Source: DAOMOP01 sp035444405
GTDB taxonomy: Bacteria; Pseudomonadota; Gammaproteobacteria; Burkholderiales; Rhodocyclaceae
Direction of reading: 5' to 3'
NCBI GenBank assembly: GCA_035444405.1
Contig: DAOMOP010000079.1
Coordinates: 1 to 16,508, forward strand
DNA length: 16,508 bases
Under the pieces are notes generated by a model, which had not been told where the DNA came from, did not search any database, and saw nothing but the letters and a program-made list of their open reading frames with translations. A program made the position numbers and the translations under genes. Positions 15,128-16,508 of this stretch are shown piece after piece. Position 1 is the stretch's first letter; every line of letters begins with the position of its first letter.

Positions 15128-16407
15128 AACCGACCATGACACTCGCCAACCACATATGCTCACGACTTACTACTCTTGGTGTTCCGACAAGAGTCGACGG
15201 AGACGCCTTGTATGCATCTTTTGGCGGAGAGCAGAAGAAAATCCGCCTCGACCCAGACTGGGAAGATGCCTTTGCGTACTACACCAAGGCTCGCAGCCGT
15301 CACTTCGATAACGACGATTTGAGCTTCGCGTTAAATGGCTCGATAGAGTTTCCTCTTGTAAAGCTCGGCCCTGATAGCTACCGGGAAAACGTCGATACTT
15401 TCTCTGACGAAAAGGGCAATTCTGTAAAAATATCGAAGGCCTCTATTTCTTATTCTCTCGCACATTTCGACTCACCGGATTATGAGCGGTACTTCAACGT
15501 CTTGGTCCGTGATCGAATAGAACGCATCAATTCAAGGCTCGGGCGCCCCTTGTACACGATATTCCGATCCCCAATCACTGCGACCTATTTAGCGAAGGGG
15601 CGGAAGACACCTTCGAACTTGAAAGAATTAGCAATCGAGCGCATTCGGTCCTGCCTTGTAAAGATGGCTGTCGAACGACATGCTTGTTTTGAGTTTTTTA
15701 AACCTCGAAACCGTAAGTCGTTCGCGCTTCTTGGAGATTCAGCTGCCACCGATGACGAAATTCCTCGCGTTACATACGAAAAAAACGTGGTCGGCTACTA
15801 CAAGGTGGCAAGAAGTAGCCCTTTCCCGAGCCAGAGCTTCTTGGCCTACTACCACGTCCTTGAGTATTACTTCTTAAAGGTGTCGGAAGACGCCCTGCAC
15901 CATCAATTACGTGCCCTAATTAACAAAACAAACTTCCGGTCAAACACCGAGGGAATTGACAAGGTAATCTCGCTGGTTAGAAAGCAGGCGAACCAAGATA
16001 ACGAAACAGAAATGCTCAGAAAGGTACTTCAACGCTTTGTGGCAGAGGAAGATTTTGTCACCTACGTAAACAGAATAGAGGCCGCTCACGGCGAAAAGCT
16101 TTACACCAAACGAAGGCTCATATTCGGAGAGCAATTGAACATTTCGCTTGCTGAAGGCCATGCACTCTCAAACGCAGCTAATGTGCTTAAGCACGTCAGA
16201 AATGCGATTGTGCATTCCAGTGACCGCTACAAACGTGAAGAGTGCCACATTCCACTCTCAGATACCGAAAACACAATTGAGGAATTCATTCCAATTGTTC
16301 GGTTTTTTGCAGAACAGGTCATTTTTGGAACGTCGACGCCCCATCAGTTATAACCCGACAGTCAACCGGACCTGCGCGAAAGTCCGCGCAGGCCGATTAC
16401 TGCTACG
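15124..16407 (+). mobile_element. Integron gene cassette (first position), 1284 bases
   Basis: The cassette runs from TT at 15124 to G at 16407, between the attI crossover and the attC crossover. Its first bases complete GTTATAA with the attI G; its attC begins with TTATAAC (16348-16354), the exact reverse complement. In a free circular cassette these would be the paired R' and R'' ends, as the integron model requires. One gene nearly fills it: the ATG is 12 bases from the left end and the stop codon TAA lies inside R''. This compact layout is typical of integron cassettes. Base composition is much more AT-rich than the rest of the window. Confidence 0.8.
15136..16353 (+). CDS. Cassette-encoded protein with HEPN-type motif, putative RNase or defence protein
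   Basis: This 405-residue protein is soluble, with no signal peptide or membrane helix. Near the C-terminus is VRNAIVHSSDRYK, where Arg355-Asn356-x3-His360 matches the R-x4-6-H active motif of HEPN RNases. It sits in a mostly helical region, as in HEPN domains. The first two thirds (residues 1-240) have no family I recognise; they may sense or bind a partner. HEPN proteins are common toxins and phage-defence effectors. Codon use is far more AT-rich than the neighbours, showing recent acquisition. There is no Shine-Dalgarno site before the ATG. The gene is the only one in the cassette, so any antitoxin would have to be elsewhere or absent. Confidence 0.72.
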   Translation: MTLANHICSRLTTLGVPTRVDGDALYASFGGEQKKIRLDPDWEDAFAYYTKARSRHFDNDDLSFALNGSIEFPLVKLGPDSYRENVDTFSDEKGNSVKISKASISYSLAHFDSPDYERYFNVLVRDRIERINSRLGRPLYTIFRSPITATYLAKGRKTPSNLKELAIERIRSCLVKMAVERHACFEFFKPRNRKSFALLGDSAATDDEIPRVTYEKNVVGYYKVARSSPFPSQSFLAYYHVLEYYFLKVSEDALHHQLRALINKTNFRSNTEGIDKVISLVRKQANQDNETEMLRKVLQRFVAEEDFVTYVNRIEAAHGEKLYTKRRLIFGEQLNISLAEGHALSNAANVLKHVRNAIVHSSDRYKREECHIPLSDTENTIEEFIPIVRFFAEQVIFGTSTPHQL

Positions 16408-16413
16408 TTGAAC
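16348..16413 (+). other. attC: attC (59-base element) of the HEPN cassette
   Basis: The parts occur in canonical order. R'' is TTATAAC (16348-16354), then a 6-base spacer. L'' is GTCAACCGG, an unpaired A, then CCTGCGCG (16361-16378). The loop is AAAGTC. L' is CGCGCAGGCCGATTAC (16385-16400), then a 6-base spacer, then R' GTTGAAC (16407-16413), fitting GTTRRRY. L'' and L' pair over a perfect 8-bp inner stem and an imperfect outer stem. The extra A at 16370 is an extrahelical base, the feature integrases use to choose the strand. Equal spacers on both sides and a length of 66 bases match classic attC sites. Confidence 0.8.
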
Positions 16414-16508
16414 GACAGCTTCCTGAAAGCTCAATGGCGGCGACGGGTCGGTAGGACTAAACCGCTCGCGCGGTAGGGGTGTGCTGAACCGCTCGTGACG
16501 AGCATCGA
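16408..16508. other. Probable start of a next cassette or array flank
   Basis: After the attC crossover at 16407/16408 the DNA continues for 101 bases to the window end without a recognisable gene. It contains a short inverted repeat (ACCGC-TCGC-GCGGT), the direct repeat AACCGCTCG twice, and GCTCG-TGA-CGAGC near the edge. If it is a second cassette, its own attC R'' should end with GTTCAA. Confidence 0.4.

Noticed and set aside
15122..16355. AGTTATAACC at both ends of the HEPN gene taken as a transposon target-site duplication or phage-type att pair
   Set aside because: There is no transposase and there are no terminal inverted repeats. The two copies fall exactly where integron cassette ends are expected, and the left one abuts an attI-like sequence.
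16371..16392. The hairpin after the HEPN gene read as a plain intrinsic terminator
   Set aside because: No T-run follows it. The surrounding R'', L'', L', R' elements, equal spacers and extrahelical base are explained much better by an attC site.

Overview
The window looks like chromosomal DNA from a high-GC betaproteobacterium of the Thauera/Azoarcus (Rhodocyclales) kind. This rests on strong GC bias at third codon positions, on the gene families present, and on protein sequences that feel familiar from that group. It is an inference from memory, not a database result. Roughly the first 11 kb is well-packed housekeeping and transport DNA. From about 11.3 kb onward the DNA is an accessory region with gene debris, lower GC, unfamiliar genes and the start of an integron cassette array.

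Left part (1-2.3 kb): the 3' end of a family III CoA-transferase gene with a terminator-like hairpin; a MarC-family membrane protein gene that seems to have lost an internal block of about 65-70 codons; and, on the minus strand, an FAD-dependent L-2-hydroxyglutarate oxidase-like gene. The 359-base gap after it holds a near-perfect sigma-54 promoter (TGGCACG-N4-TTGCT, 2208-2223) pointing right, with palindromes upstream that could bind an activator.

Centre (2.3-8.9 kb): a tight five-gene plus-strand operon. It encodes a TAXI-type TRAP solute-binding protein, a fused TRAP permease, a DUF1850 protein, a DctB-like sensor kinase and a DctD-like sigma-54 activator. The last genes supply the activator that the promoter at the front needs, so the unit reads as a self-regulated uptake system. 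The divergent hydroxyglutarate oxidase suggests a C5 dicarboxylate as a possible substrate. Next, on the minus strand, come a 2H phosphoesterase (2'-5' RNA ligase family) and a pair of short ChrA-family chromate transporter subunits, overlapping or closely spaced. A REP-like palindrome lies inside the 3' end of the 2H gene.

Junction (10.9-12.1 kb): an in-frame chimera joins the first half of an alpha/beta hydrolase to the last part of CcoG/FixG. It is followed by a decayed start of a nitrite/sulfite reductase gene with a stop at codon 2, and then by nested inverted repeats. This looks like a recombination or deletion scar.

Accessory region (12.4-16.5 kb): a CoiA-like putative nuclease gene with a small two-helix membrane protein gene (minus strand), a divergent membrane protein gene with a zinc-ribbon-like tail, and then an attI1-like integron site at 15087-15127. 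The attI site is directly followed by a 1284-base gene cassette. The cassette encodes a 405-residue protein with a HEPN-type R-N-x3-H motif and ends in a well-formed attC site (16348-16413). No integron integrase lies in the window, although it would normally sit just left of attI. The attI-cassette-attC structure is the most striking content here, and the HEPN protein is a candidate defence or toxin gene.
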